NCBI RefSeq assembly: GCF_019654915.1
Contig: NZ_BPET01000032.1
Location: 1 to 58,497, forward strand
Length of the DNA: 58,497 nt
Source: Shewanella sp. MBTL60-007
GTDB lineage: Bacteria; Pseudomonadota; Gammaproteobacteria; Enterobacterales; Shewanellaceae
Direction: 5' to 3'
The notes under the pieces were generated by a model. It was given only the letters and a program-made list of their open reading frames with translations, was not told where the DNA came from and made no database searches. How positions within the stretch are numbered: the stretch's first letter is position 1; each line of letters opens with the position of its first letter. The position numbers were made by a program, and so were the translations under genes. Shown here in pieces: positions 28,128 through 35,925 of this stretch.

Positions 28128-30458
28128 CTATTTAAGGTTATGAGATTCCTTCAGGTTATTCAGATTATGACAAACAGCACACGACTCTTCTCCGGTATAC
28201 TCATTGAGTGCCACACCGAACTGTGCACCGTTTTGCTTCATATGGGCAATCACCTCATTACGCACTTGGCGACGATCTTCTCCCTCTTCAGCGGCACGTT
28301 TACCGTGACAGCTTAGGCACACTGCTGCAGTAGGCGAGACATAAGCATCAGCTTTTGCATCAACCGCATAGCGACCATTGATAGGGTTAGTGGGATCGGT
28401 GTATGTGTCCATGTAATCAAGATCCAATGCCAATGGCTTACGGCCTACAAGATACTTGGCATCGTAACTATCGCCCTTATGGCACTTAGCACAGTTTGCC
28501 AGATCAGCTGAGTACTCGACATTACGTCTCCAGCCTTCGCCGCCCTGATTAGCACGATTGTTAGCATGCATAGAGTGGATCCACACTTTTTGGTCTGGAT
28601 GGCTCATTGTAAGCTGTTCAACGTAATCACTGTCACCTTGCTTGGTATGGGCATCACGGATCACTTGAGTTGGAGGCACGTTAGCATTATGGCAAGCCAT
28701 ACACTCTTCAGCTGCGTTTGATGCAGTCGTCCAGTCTCGTTCACCGCGAGGCATCAAATTCTTAAGCAAGATCTGTTCTTCACTGTCAACATTACCTGAT
28801 ACGCAAGTGGTTCCATGAAACTCACTATCACCCGCTTTAGAATGGCAATTTCGACAGTTTAATGTCATCTGTACAAAACCATCTTCGGAGGTCGTTGTAC
28901 CATGACAGTCGCCGCATAATTCGTTAGTCACCACTTCGCGACGTGGACGCTCAGGGAGCAAGCCCTTGTTGTCGAAGAACTCTAACCAGTTATATCCTGC
29001 TGCACCATTGCTCCAGTCTGTCTGACCATCACAGTCCATGATGTTTTCACCGCTGGCATCCATACAGAACCAGATCCTTGGGGTCACTATGCCGTAGTTA
29101 TCACTAATATCCCCTTCGAACTCATCTTCCATTTCAAATGGCCCGATCTCGTAGGTTGTCTTGCCATTCTCATAATTGAGCACGATAGGCTTGTCTGAGT
29201 AACCAGGATACGGCCCCTTATTAGTGTGAACTCGTAAGATTTTACCGCGACCAGCAGCAACATTTTCACCGAGTCCCATTCCCATATCTTGACCGCCCCA
29301 GTTTATATAAAACTCGGCGTAATATAGGTACTTAACTTTATCAAGCTGCTCATTACGGCTGTTGCCATCTTTATCTAAAATATCAACAGTCAGCTGCACG
29401 TAAGAACCTGGTGTCCCTTTATTTTCATCCGCTTGCGGTGCAGAAACCATTTTTGCATCAGTCACAGTTAAATGGAGATTTGCACGACGCTCATTTTGCC
29501 CTTGGTAGGTCGCTAAATGCAGTTTCTCGATAACCTCTGGAGTATGACAACTCGCACACTGGCTATTATCTGCATAAGGCCAATGATTTACCCCTTCCTT
29601 AAAGTCGACATCGCTATGGCACGTTACGCAAGTCTCAGCTGTTGGCACCATTTTCCAATTTGCATAATCTGTTGCCTGCTCATTTTCAGAATGGCAATTA
29701 TCACACCCACCAACAGGTGCTGAAATCACCCCAATATGTGCTTCATGAGCCAGCATTGGGAATACTTTGCTCATATCACTTACTTTGTTATCTGTATGAC
29801 AAGCTGCGCACGTTTCTACTTCGGTGTACTTTCCACCATGAATTGCAAAGTCATCATGGCAACTGCCGCAGTTTTGGTTGTTGACAACATTTTTGGTGTA
29901 ATGTGCTGCTTCACCTTGTCCACTAAAATCAACATGTGTATTTGCATAAGAAATTTCGGTAGCACCGACGGCTTCCCCACCCGTGCGGAGCACTAACCTC
30001 AGGGTTTTGTCATCAGTAATTGTAAAAGCGGACTCGGTTGTAACGTCCTTTTCAAAGCGATAGGTATAGCTGCCATCTTGATTATCAACCAGAGATCCAC
30101 ATTTTGAATATTTGCTAGCAGGGCATGCCTCTGAGCTAAGCAGCTTCCATTGACTCGCGTCCCCTTCAACTCCTTGCTCTAGCCCCGATAAAATAAAACC
30201 AAAATTCTGTAACCCGACAACGGGTAAATCTTTTTCATTGGTTACTGTAAAAGTAATATCTGACTGAGCACCTACAGAAATGGTATCCACTGCAACGGTT
30301 AATGCTTTCGCATCTGTTGCTACTGGGATCCCCGGCTTTCCTGGAATACCAGGATCACCATCTTTACCATTCTCACCATCATCGCCAGAACAGCCACTTA
30401 ACAACAACCCGATGAGGGTTGCTAATGTTGCAACTTTCATATCGAATATTTTCATCAT
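28128..30458 (-). CDS. OmcA/MtrC-family outer surface c-type cytochrome with 11 haem motifs
   Basis: The roughly 776-residue lipoprotein has lipobox LLLSGC followed by a collagen-like Gly-Pro-rich stretch (GDPGIPGKPGIP). Eleven CXXCH motifs are seen: five in the middle (CGSCH, CAACH, CDNCH, CVTCH, CASCH) and six in the C-terminal part (CGDCH, CRNCH, CMACH, CAKCH, CLSCH, CAVCH). Domain order beta-pentahaem-beta-multihaem is that of MtrC, OmcA and UndA, which move electrons from the outer membrane surface to metals or other acceptors. Six haems in the last domain fits UndA rather than decahaem MtrC. Cysteine pairs CX7C and CX10C may be the disulfides of the beta domains. No MtrA/MtrB-like partner is nearby. 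The start is ATG 30458 or 30455; a GTG at 30467 is less likely. Confidence 0.92.
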   Translation of the reverse strand: MMKIFDMKVATLATLIGLLLSGCSGDDGENGKDGDPGIPGKPGIPVATDAKALTVAVDTISVGAQSDITFTVTNEKDLPVVGLQNFGFILSGLEQGVEGDASQWKLLSSEACPASKYSKCGSLVDNQDGSYTYRFEKDVTTESAFTITDDKTLRLVLRTGGEAVGATEISYANTHVDFSGQGEAAHYTKNVVNNQNCGSCHDDFAIHGGKYTEVETCAACHTDNKVSDMSKVFPMLAHEAHIGVISAPVGGCDNCHSENEQATDYANWKMVPTAETCVTCHSDVDFKEGVNHWPYADNSQCASCHTPEVIEKLHLATYQGQNERRANLHLTVTDAKMVSAPQADENKGTPGSYVQLTVDILDKDGNSRNEQLDKVKYLYYAEFYINWGGQDMGMGLGENVAAGRGKILRVHTNKGPYPGYSDKPIVLNYENGKTTYEIGPFEMEDEFEGDISDNYGIVTPRIWFCMDASGENIMDCDGQTDWSNGAAGYNWLEFFDNKGLLPERPRREVVTNELCGDCHGTTTSEDGFVQMTLNCRNCHSKAGDSEFHGTTCVSGNVDSEEQILLKNLMPRGERDWTTASNAAEECMACHNANVPPTQVIRDAHTKQGDSDYVEQLTMSHPDQKVWIHSMHANNRANQGGEGWRRNVEYSADLANCAKCHKGDSYDAKYLVGRKPLALDLDYMDTYTDPTNPINGRYAVDAKADAYVSPTAAVCLSCHGKRAAEEGEDRRQVRNEVIAHMKQNGAQFGVALNEYTGEESCAVCHNLNNLKESHNLK

Positions 30459-30675
30459 CAATTCCACTCACTTATGTTTAGCCCTCTTAAACGGGGCAAG
30501 TGAAATTTATCGAACTGACGACAGATAAAGTGTGACTACCTCGGTTGCAATCCTCGCAATGTTACTCAATGCGAGGCATAGCTCAGAACAATCGTCTTAA
30601 GTTAAAAATTAGATCCACATGGGGTTGCAACAAGATAATCATTTGATGCAAAAATGTTAAACTCGACTTTATTTG

Positions 30676-30691
30676 TGTGATTGTTAGCACG
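30676..30691. promoter_or_regulatory. Possible CRP site upstream of the cytochrome gene
   Basis: TGTGA-TTGTTA-GCACG has a perfect left half and 3 of 5 matches to TCACA on the right. It lies about 218 bp upstream of the cytochrome start. CRP is known to control extracellular electron transfer genes in Shewanella oneidensis. Confidence 0.3.
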
Positions 30692-30836
30692 TTGCCATCT
30701 AACAAACGTTAACAAAACGCTGAAATGTTCCCAATTGATAGGATTTAGCTTAAAAGTGCCATAGATGCACTAAGGCTGAATAACCCAATAACGATTCAAT
30801 TTAATATTCACTGCTTTGATTAGTTGCATAAAACTA

Positions 30837-31102
30837 ATACCAATCAGTATAAGGATTTGATCAGCTCAGAACGATTTTTGGCAAACTAATTCAAGGCGAA
30901 TAGCTGCAATAATGGTTATTCCCTTATAAATCTATTCAACGCAGAAGTAGGCAGCCAAAAACGTTCCAGACTGGCGAGTTTTAGCGATTCTGATGCTATG
31001 TTAACGAACTTGAACGTAGAACAACTATGCTCTTCGCTCGTTGCCTTGCCTCAAAACCGCTAAGCTCTCGCTGAGTGACTAAATGTTTGTACTGATTGGT
31101 AT
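30837..31102. mobile_element. MITE-like element with 13-bp terminal inverted repeats
   Basis: The ends ATACCAATCAGTA (30837-30849) and TACTGATTGGTAT (31090-31102) are perfect inverse complements and bound 266 bp that contain no transposase. Size, ends and lack of coding capacity fit a non-autonomous element. No clear target duplication could be fixed. Confidence 0.65.
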
Positions 31103-31282
31103 AATATTCAAAGGCCGCTAAAACGGATAAATAAATGCGTTAGCAACAGTATTTTTACCTAAGAGAAAACCACAAGCTGGGGCAGTGCTCTCCCCCTTGA
31201 CTCTACTCGTTAGCAGTATCGATGAAGCGCCGCAAGATTAATTGTTAGCAGTAGTCTAACTTTAAGTTCATAGGAGGTTTGA

Positions 31283-31342
31283 TTGCTTAAGTTGTTGGGC
31301 GTAGTCTTATTAAAGTTCAAATTCGCTAAATCAAAAATCTGA
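31283..31342 (+). CDS. Possible 19-codon leader peptide
   Basis: TTG at 31283 follows an excellent ribosome-binding site (TAGGAGG, 5-nt spacing) and opens a frame of 19 codons ending in TGA at 31340. The product would be a short cationic, hydrophobic peptide (LLKLLGVVLLKFKFAKSKI after start). It ends 38 bp before the DUF3016 start. There is no homology evidence. Confidence 0.3.
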   Translation: MLKLLGVVLLKFKFAKSKI

Positions 31343-31380
31343 GTTATAAATAGATAGACCTGAACTAAAACGGAGCAGTT

Positions 31381-31917
31381 ATGAAACACTTACTAATGAC
31401 AGTAATCGTTGCCGCGACATTAACAATAAGCGGTTGTGCTCAACAACAGGAGCCCACTGAGCCGCAAAACTTTCTCACCAATGATGGTAATGTAAATATC
31501 CTTTGGCAAAGTACCAATGATTACAGCGATATTGAAGCCAGTGTTGGAGTGCAATCAAAGTTTGAAAAATACCTGTTTGCCGAGCTGACTAAAGAACTTG
31601 GAAAACTCGCGAATAAACACTTAGGTGCCGACCAACAGCTCGACCTGACCGTGACAAACGTAGACTTAGCCGGCGATGTGCAACCAACTTTTGGTGCATC
31701 CACTGACGATATTCGCGTAGTTACCGATCTCTACCCGCCCAAAATTCATTTTGATTACGTATTAACTCAGAATGGAAAAGTCATAAAATCAGGAAATGAA
31801 AAACTCAATAACATGGGCTTCTTAACGGATATCCAGCCCATAGGCAACGACCCTTTCCCCTACGAGCGCGACTTGCTCACCGATTGGTTTAAAAAGACAA
31901 TAATGCCTGTATTATAA
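31381..31917 (+). CDS. DUF3016 lipoprotein
   Basis: The 178-residue protein has a lipoprotein signal (LTISGC, Cys at about residue 20). The body matches the DUF3016 pattern: NVNILWQSTNDYSDIEASVG, LGADQQLDLTVTNVDLAGD, PKIHFDYVLTQNGKVIKSG and NDPFPYERDLLTDWF. DUF3016 proteins are common in Shewanella and Vibrio, have no assigned function and are presumably envelope-located. CGGAGCAGTT precedes ATG. Confidence 0.85.
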   Translation: MKHLLMTVIVAATLTISGCAQQQEPTEPQNFLTNDGNVNILWQSTNDYSDIEASVGVQSKFEKYLFAELTKELGKLANKHLGADQQLDLTVTNVDLAGDVQPTFGASTDDIRVVTDLYPPKIHFDYVLTQNGKVIKSGNEKLNNMGFLTDIQPIGNDPFPYERDLLTDWFKKTIMPVL

Positions 31918-32182
31918 TCCTGTCGAGCCCGGCTAAGGTCGCTCAGCCACTTCTATCGCGGCGGCCTAAATTCTTTCGAAAAAATGATTCTATTGAAGCA
32001 GACTCTTTTGAAGTAGGAAGTCTTTTGAGACAGAGTGTCTTTTGAAAGAAGTCGCTAAGGGAGTAGTTGACTAACTCCCTGCTCAACCAAGTGTGAGCTG
32101 AAAGCCCACGGTCTTTATCAAGCGCAGCTTGCTAGCGTTAGAAGCTCAATCATTTGTAACAACTAACAGCCATCAAACTCCA

Positions 32183-32533
32183 TTAACAATGGTCAAAGTG
32201 TGCATTCTCCATACACATAAACTCCACCTGTTGCATAGAAAGTACTGGTGGCTGCAGCACCTGAATCGACTCGGCTGCAATCGCTTCTAAATCGACAATC
32301 TCATCGATTTGATTACCGTATGAGTTAGTGCGACCACAATAAATAAAGTGCTTTTTCCAGCGCACCAGATAAGCACTTTGCTGCTTACCATCAAAGAGAA
32401 CCTCAGCCTCAAGAGCGTGACACTCTTCGCCCTTATCGGTTAACACTGCCACAACTAACTTCAAATTATCAAAAGCCGACAAGTTTAATGTTAGGTATGG
32501 CGTAAAGATTGAGGCGACTGATTCAGATAACAT
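32183..32533 (-). CDS. Hypothetical protein, 116 residues
   Basis: A soluble protein of no recognised family, with several beta-like segments (LVVAVLTDKGEECHALEAEVLFDG, YLVRWKKHFIYCG) and a C-terminal CMENAHFDHC. It starts 8 bp after the stop of the GNAT gene upstream on the same strand, so the two are probably one operon. Function unknown. Confidence 0.6.
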   Translation of the reverse strand: MLSESVASIFTPYLTLNLSAFDNLKLVVAVLTDKGEECHALEAEVLFDGKQQSAYLVRWKKHFIYCGRTNSYGNQIDEIVDLEAIAAESIQVLQPPVLSMQQVEFMCMENAHFDHC

Positions 32534-32541
32534 AAAGATCC

Positions 32542-33099
32542 TTAGAAATAGCTTTCGCTAGTGGGTAACACTAATAAGTAATAATCACGACCATCGAAGC
32601 TGATGTAATCGATAACTTGCATACCGCCTTTTCGAGTATGAGCTGCGAAAGAGCCCCCGTTATCTTCAGCGATAAAGGTCAGCATATAAGATAACTCGTT
32701 GGCGACTATCTTTTTAAGGAAAGCCACTAACGCTTCAAAAATGCCTTGCCCACGATGACGACTATCTATCCATATTGGGCCATACTGACAACAATTTTTC
32801 TCTGTCAACTTGGCACGCTCATAATCGAGACGAGGCAAACGATTAAGCAGATTTCGGTAGATAGGCCACTGTTTGAAGAAGGACCAACGACCAGCAATCA
32901 CATAACCGATAATCTCCCCTTCAACCTCAGCCACTACGACCCAATGCTGATTAACCAATGTGGTTAAGTCTGCCTGAGTGAAAGACTGTCCTTGTAACGA
33001 ATTATCACGCTTATCGGCCGCTAACTCATCCAGTAAATGCTTCTGCTCCAGAGCGGCCAGAGCGGTAATGTCCGCAGCCTTAGCTCGTCTAATCTTCAT
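32542..33099 (-). CDS. GNAT-family N-acetyltransferase
   Basis: The 185-residue protein has GNAT motifs: MKIRRAKAADITALAALEQKHL at the start, VVAEVEGEIIGYVIAG, and GPIWIDSRHRGQGIFEALVAF (R-x-x-G-x-G/A with F in place of the last glycine). The end reads AAHTRKGGMQVIDYISFDG. The acceptor is unknown. It is the first gene of a likely two-gene operon with the 32183 gene. Confidence 0.85.
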   Translation of the reverse strand: MKIRRAKAADITALAALEQKHLLDELAADKRDNSLQGQSFTQADLTTLVNQHWVVVAEVEGEIIGYVIAGRWSFFKQWPIYRNLLNRLPRLDYERAKLTEKNCCQYGPIWIDSRHRGQGIFEALVAFLKKIVANELSYMLTFIAEDNGGSFAAHTRKGGMQVIDYISFDGRDYYLLVLPTSESYF

Positions 33100-33408
33100 C
33101 TGTTTTATTCATCTGTTTTATCTAGGCTCACTCTACATACTGTGCAGCAAAAACACTAATTTGTCGCCGATTATAGCTGAATTAAGATTGCTGTCGTTAG
33201 GCTTCAAATTATCGATTTTCACCAATCATGGTATCTGCCATTTATAAACGGCTAACCAAGAGATCCGATGAGCATAACTTATACAAACAGAGATCAAGAT
33301 TTCACACTTTTAACATTTATCCAACCGACAAAAGCCAGTATAGTTATTCGACAATTTTCGCGTGATAAAACCAGAACACGGCCCCAATAAAAATAAGTGA
33401 GCCCAACC

Positions 33409-34359
33409 ATGTTAGCCCCAAAAATCAATCATAATAGTTGGCTACGGGAAATGGATCATCCCGCCATTAACCTGCCTCGATGGCAGCAGCAAGTCGATTT
33501 AATTAGCGACCTTTATCAATCTAAAAACACCCTCATAATCCAATCTAATGGCAAAGATGCGCAGATCATTTGTAGCCAAAAGATCCCCAATAGCAGCTTA
33601 ACCACGGGAGCCATGCTTCAAAGAGAAGGGCTTATTGATGCCATCTGCGACAGTGTCAGCTATGGATTAACCCCATTAGACACTGTAAAAATCGGTGGCA
33701 GTTTTACTGACTTCCGTAAACTGTTAGTGCTCAAACTCAATTGGCCAGATGGGCGACTTTTTGGGTGCCTAGTCATTTGTGATCCAGCCAGCGACTGTAT
33801 GACTGCCACTTCAGCAGCGGTCTGTGACTCCATTAAGGCGCTGCTCCAAGGTGAACTAAAGCAGATGTACCTGATGGGGCAATTGCAGAGACTGTCGGTG
33901 CAAGATGAGTTTACCTGTATGCTCAACCCCTACGGATTCAACCTGATGGCGCCGAGACAACTCAGCTTAAGTCGCCGCTTCGGTTCTCACGCCGGACTGA
34001 TCGTCTTAGAAGATCAGCCCTCGCCGCAACTTCATCAAAAATATACCGAGTCTCAACGCACTCGTATTATTGCTCGGATCATCTCCGATAGCATGCGAGA
34101 AGCCGATATATCTGCCAGACTGCAGAGCGATCAATTTATTATTCTCGCCTTCGTCGATAACGAATCTAATCTCGATAGTTTGATTGCACGCCTGCGTAAA
34201 CAAGTACACAAAGAGGCACCAGAGATAAACCTAGTTGTCGGTAAGAGCTTTTTTACACCAGATACACAGTTGTCATTAATCCCTATGCAGCAAGAAGCTA
34301 TCGCAGATTTAGAAAGAAATCGGGATTCTAGAAAGAAGGGTCTAGGGTCTAGGCTCTAG
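33409..34359 (+). CDS. GAF and degenerate GGDEF protein with repeat-derived tail
   Basis: The 316-residue protein has a GAF-like N-terminal part (about residues 10-150, with LNWPDGRLFGCLVICDPASD) and a GGDEF-fold C-terminal part (about 160-300). The cyclase signature is replaced by ARLQSDQFIILAF, so catalysis is unlikely. The GAF segment closely resembles that of the large GGDEF-EAL protein at 55897 (INWPAGALFGYICICPATD). The last about 10 residues (DSRKKGLGSRL) are encoded by the repeat that starts near 34325, and its CTAG supplies the stop. ATG 33409 behind GTGAG is preferred to GTG 33397. Confidence 0.75.
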   Translation: MLAPKINHNSWLREMDHPAINLPRWQQQVDLISDLYQSKNTLIIQSNGKDAQIICSQKIPNSSLTTGAMLQREGLIDAICDSVSYGLTPLDTVKIGGSFTDFRKLLVLKLNWPDGRLFGCLVICDPASDCMTATSAAVCDSIKALLQGELKQMYLMGQLQRLSVQDEFTCMLNPYGFNLMAPRQLSLSRRFGSHAGLIVLEDQPSPQLHQKYTESQRTRIIARIISDSMREADISARLQSDQFIILAFVDNESNLDSLIARLRKQVHKEAPEINLVVGKSFFTPDTQLSLIPMQQEAIADLERNRDSRKKGLGSRL

Positions 34360-34775
34360 GTGCTAGGGCGCTTCGCTTCGAGGACGGGCTACGCCCTGCT
34401 AGGAAAAGCAAAAGCGTCAGGCTGTTATCTTTGTTCAGCCGTCTCAGCTTTTCCGGCCTTTACCGTCTTTGCTCTTCCTAGGGCCTAGGATCTTTCTTGG
34501 CTTTTCCTAGAACCTAAGGCCTGCTTTTCCTAGAACCTAGGGCGCTTCGCTTCGAGGACGGGCTACGCCCTGCTAGGAAAAGCAAGAGCGTCAGGCTGTT
34601 ATCTTTGGTTTTCCCGCTTTATCTTTTCCGGCTTCAGCCGTCTCAGCTCTTACCGTCCTAGCCTTTCTCAGCTTTAACCGTCTCTGCTCTTCCTAGAACC
34701 TAGAACCTAGGACGCTTCGCGGCTAGAGCGGACTTCGTCCTGCTATACAATCAAAAGCTGGCGCAGTGTTTTTTA
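34325..34775. repeat. Modular intergenic repeat block, first part
   Basis: The family seen at 1-475 recurs here. Heptamer ladder TAGs are at 34343, 34350, 34357 and 34364, then 34694, 34701 and 34708. Hairpins GGGC/TAC/GCCC are at 34386-34396 and 34560-34570 (174 bp apart) and AGCGGAC/TTC/GTCCTGCT at about 34726-34743. Pyrimidine tracts lie between. It starts inside the preceding gene. Confidence 0.88.
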
Positions 34776-34776
34776 T

Positions 34777-34846
34777 GTAGGTTGGGCTTTAGCCCATCAA
34801 GCTTACGGTTTTATGGCCATTGTTGACGGCATAAATGCCGACCTAC
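34777..34846. repeat. REP pair (BIME) with GTAG heads
   Basis: GTAG-GTTGGGC/TTTA/GCCCATC (from 34777) faces an inverted GTAG-GTCGGCAT/TT/ATGCCGTC (ending 34846 as CTAC). A GTAG head followed by an imperfect palindrome, two in opposite orientation, is the layout of REP/BIME sequences mobilised by RAYT (Y1) transposases. Confidence 0.8.
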
Positions 34847-34854
34847 ATTAAAAA

Positions 34855-35010
34855 AAGGGCCTAGGGCGCTTCGCTTCGAGGACGGGCTCGCCCTGCGAGG
34901 AAAAGCCAAAAGTTATCTTTGCTCTTCCCGCTTTATCTTTTCCGGCTTCAGCCGTCTCAGCTTTTCCGGCCTTTCTCGGCCTTTACCGTCTTTGCTCTTC
35001 CTAGAGCCTG
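34855..35010. repeat. Modular intergenic repeat block, second part
   Basis: A further truncated copy of the same family follows the REP pair: CGCTTCGCTTCG, GGGC/TC/GCCC (loop shortened by one base) and a pyrimidine tract up to the next gene. Confidence 0.8.
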
Positions 35011-35017
35011 CTTTTTG

Positions 35018-35227
35018 TTATTTTTGCTTACGCGCCCAATCTAAAAACAGCGCGATAGGGAAAGGTGACATCATCACCATGCCGAGGCCTGACAGGCTCG
35101 CAATCATAACCATTCCTTCAACTCGCTGTGACATATCGGATAGAAAATAGATGCCCACCGCACATAGCAACATACTTAAACCTAACCAATGCAATATTTT
35201 TAGCGGTTTTATTACACTTTTTTCCAC
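35018..35227 (-). CDS. Small two-TM membrane protein
   Basis: The 69-residue protein has two hydrophobic segments (HWLGLSMLLCAVGIYFL and IASLSGLGMVMMSPFPIALFL) and basic ends, a typical small inner membrane protein. GTG at 35227 follows AAAGGCGACTTATA. It diverges from the META lipoprotein gene. Its stop abuts the repeat block. No family is recognised. Confidence 0.55.
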   Translation of the reverse strand: MEKSVIKPLKILHWLGLSMLLCAVGIYFLSDMSQRVEGMVMIASLSGLGMVMMSPFPIALFLDWARKQK

Positions 35228-35305
35228 TATAAGTCGCCTTTTCTCTGTTGATTTTGTACTAAAATACTCACAATATATTGATATTAATCACCTTGGATCC
35301 CGAAC

Positions 35306-35719
35306 ATGATAAAACAATCCTTAATCGTAGCAAGTTTGCTATTGGGTTTAACTGCTTGCCAGTCGACTTCTCCAACTCAAATAGAGGATTTAGCTATCGA
35401 GGGCACATGGCATATTGAGTCTGCAAATGGCCAACCTGTCATCGATTACAGCCCAGCCCAACTGACGTTTGAAGCCGAAGGTAAACTCACAGGCAACAAC
35501 AGCTGCAATAACTTTTTTGGTAACTATGTACTAGCCGGCCAATCGCTACAACTACAACCTGCAGGTAGCACAATGAAAGCCTGTGTTGATGCGCTAATGG
35601 CACAAGAGCAGCGCGTTATGCAAGTGATGCCAGCCGTCACCCAAGCCCAGATGGCTAACGGTAAACTCCTGCTAAAAGACGCCGATAACAAGACGATCTT
35701 AATACTGAGCAAGATGTAA
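35306..35719 (+). CDS. META-domain lipoprotein (HslJ-like)
   Basis: The 137-residue protein has lipobox GLTAC (Cys at residue 18) and the META domain: IEGTWHIESANGQPV, LTFEAEGKLTGNNSCNNFFG, and STMKACVDALMAQEQ. This is the pattern of HslJ-type envelope proteins linked to heat and novobiocin stress. It is monocistronic, with a bidirectional terminator after the short repeats downstream. Confidence 0.85.
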   Translation: MIKQSLIVASLLLGLTACQSTSPTQIEDLAIEGTWHIESANGQPVIDYSPAQLTFEAEGKLTGNNSCNNFFGNYVLAGQSLQLQPAGSTMKACVDALMAQEQRVMQVMPAVTQAQMANGKLLLKDADNKTILILSKM

Positions 35720-35737
35720 TTACTAAGCTAGATCTGG

Positions 35738-35855
35738 CATAACGACGATTTATTATCTTGAGAAAGTCGTCCATGGCAAATCGCCATAAATGTTCCAGAC
35801 ATAACGACGATTTTTTGCCATCCATGGCAAATCGCCATAAATGTTCCAGACATAA
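35738..35855. repeat. 51-bp direct repeat with internal palindrome
   Basis: CCATGGCAAATCGCCATAAA (to GTTCCAGACATAA) occurs at 35771-35804 and 35822-35855, with CATAACGACGATTT before each and once more at 35738. ATGGC-AAATC-GCCAT can form a hairpin in each copy. Confidence 0.75.
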
Positions 35856-35881
35856 AAAAACCGCCATTAAGGCGGTTTTTT
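35853..35881. terminator. Bidirectional terminator
   Basis: The stem ACCGCC/GGCGGT with loop ATTAA lies between A and T runs, between the META gene (+) and the symporter gene (-). Confidence 0.88.
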
Positions 35882-35925
35882 ATTGGCTCACCATTAGAGA
35901 TGAGCCTGAGTTTTGCTCGCTAGGA

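Larger units (their letters stand above)
30459..31380. other. Long intergenic region with MITE-like element and cytochrome promoter
   Basis: About 920 bp. From the cytochrome side it holds its promoter region with a possible CRP half-palindrome (30676-30691), the 266-bp inverted-repeat element (30837-31102), and a short leader-type open frame (31283-31342) before the DUF3016 gene. Confidence 0.6.

Noticed and set aside
35655..35867. 70-codon frame with an internal repeat (LCLEHLWRFAMD twice)
   Set aside because: The peptide repeat only reflects the 51-bp DNA direct repeat and overlaps the META gene antisense.
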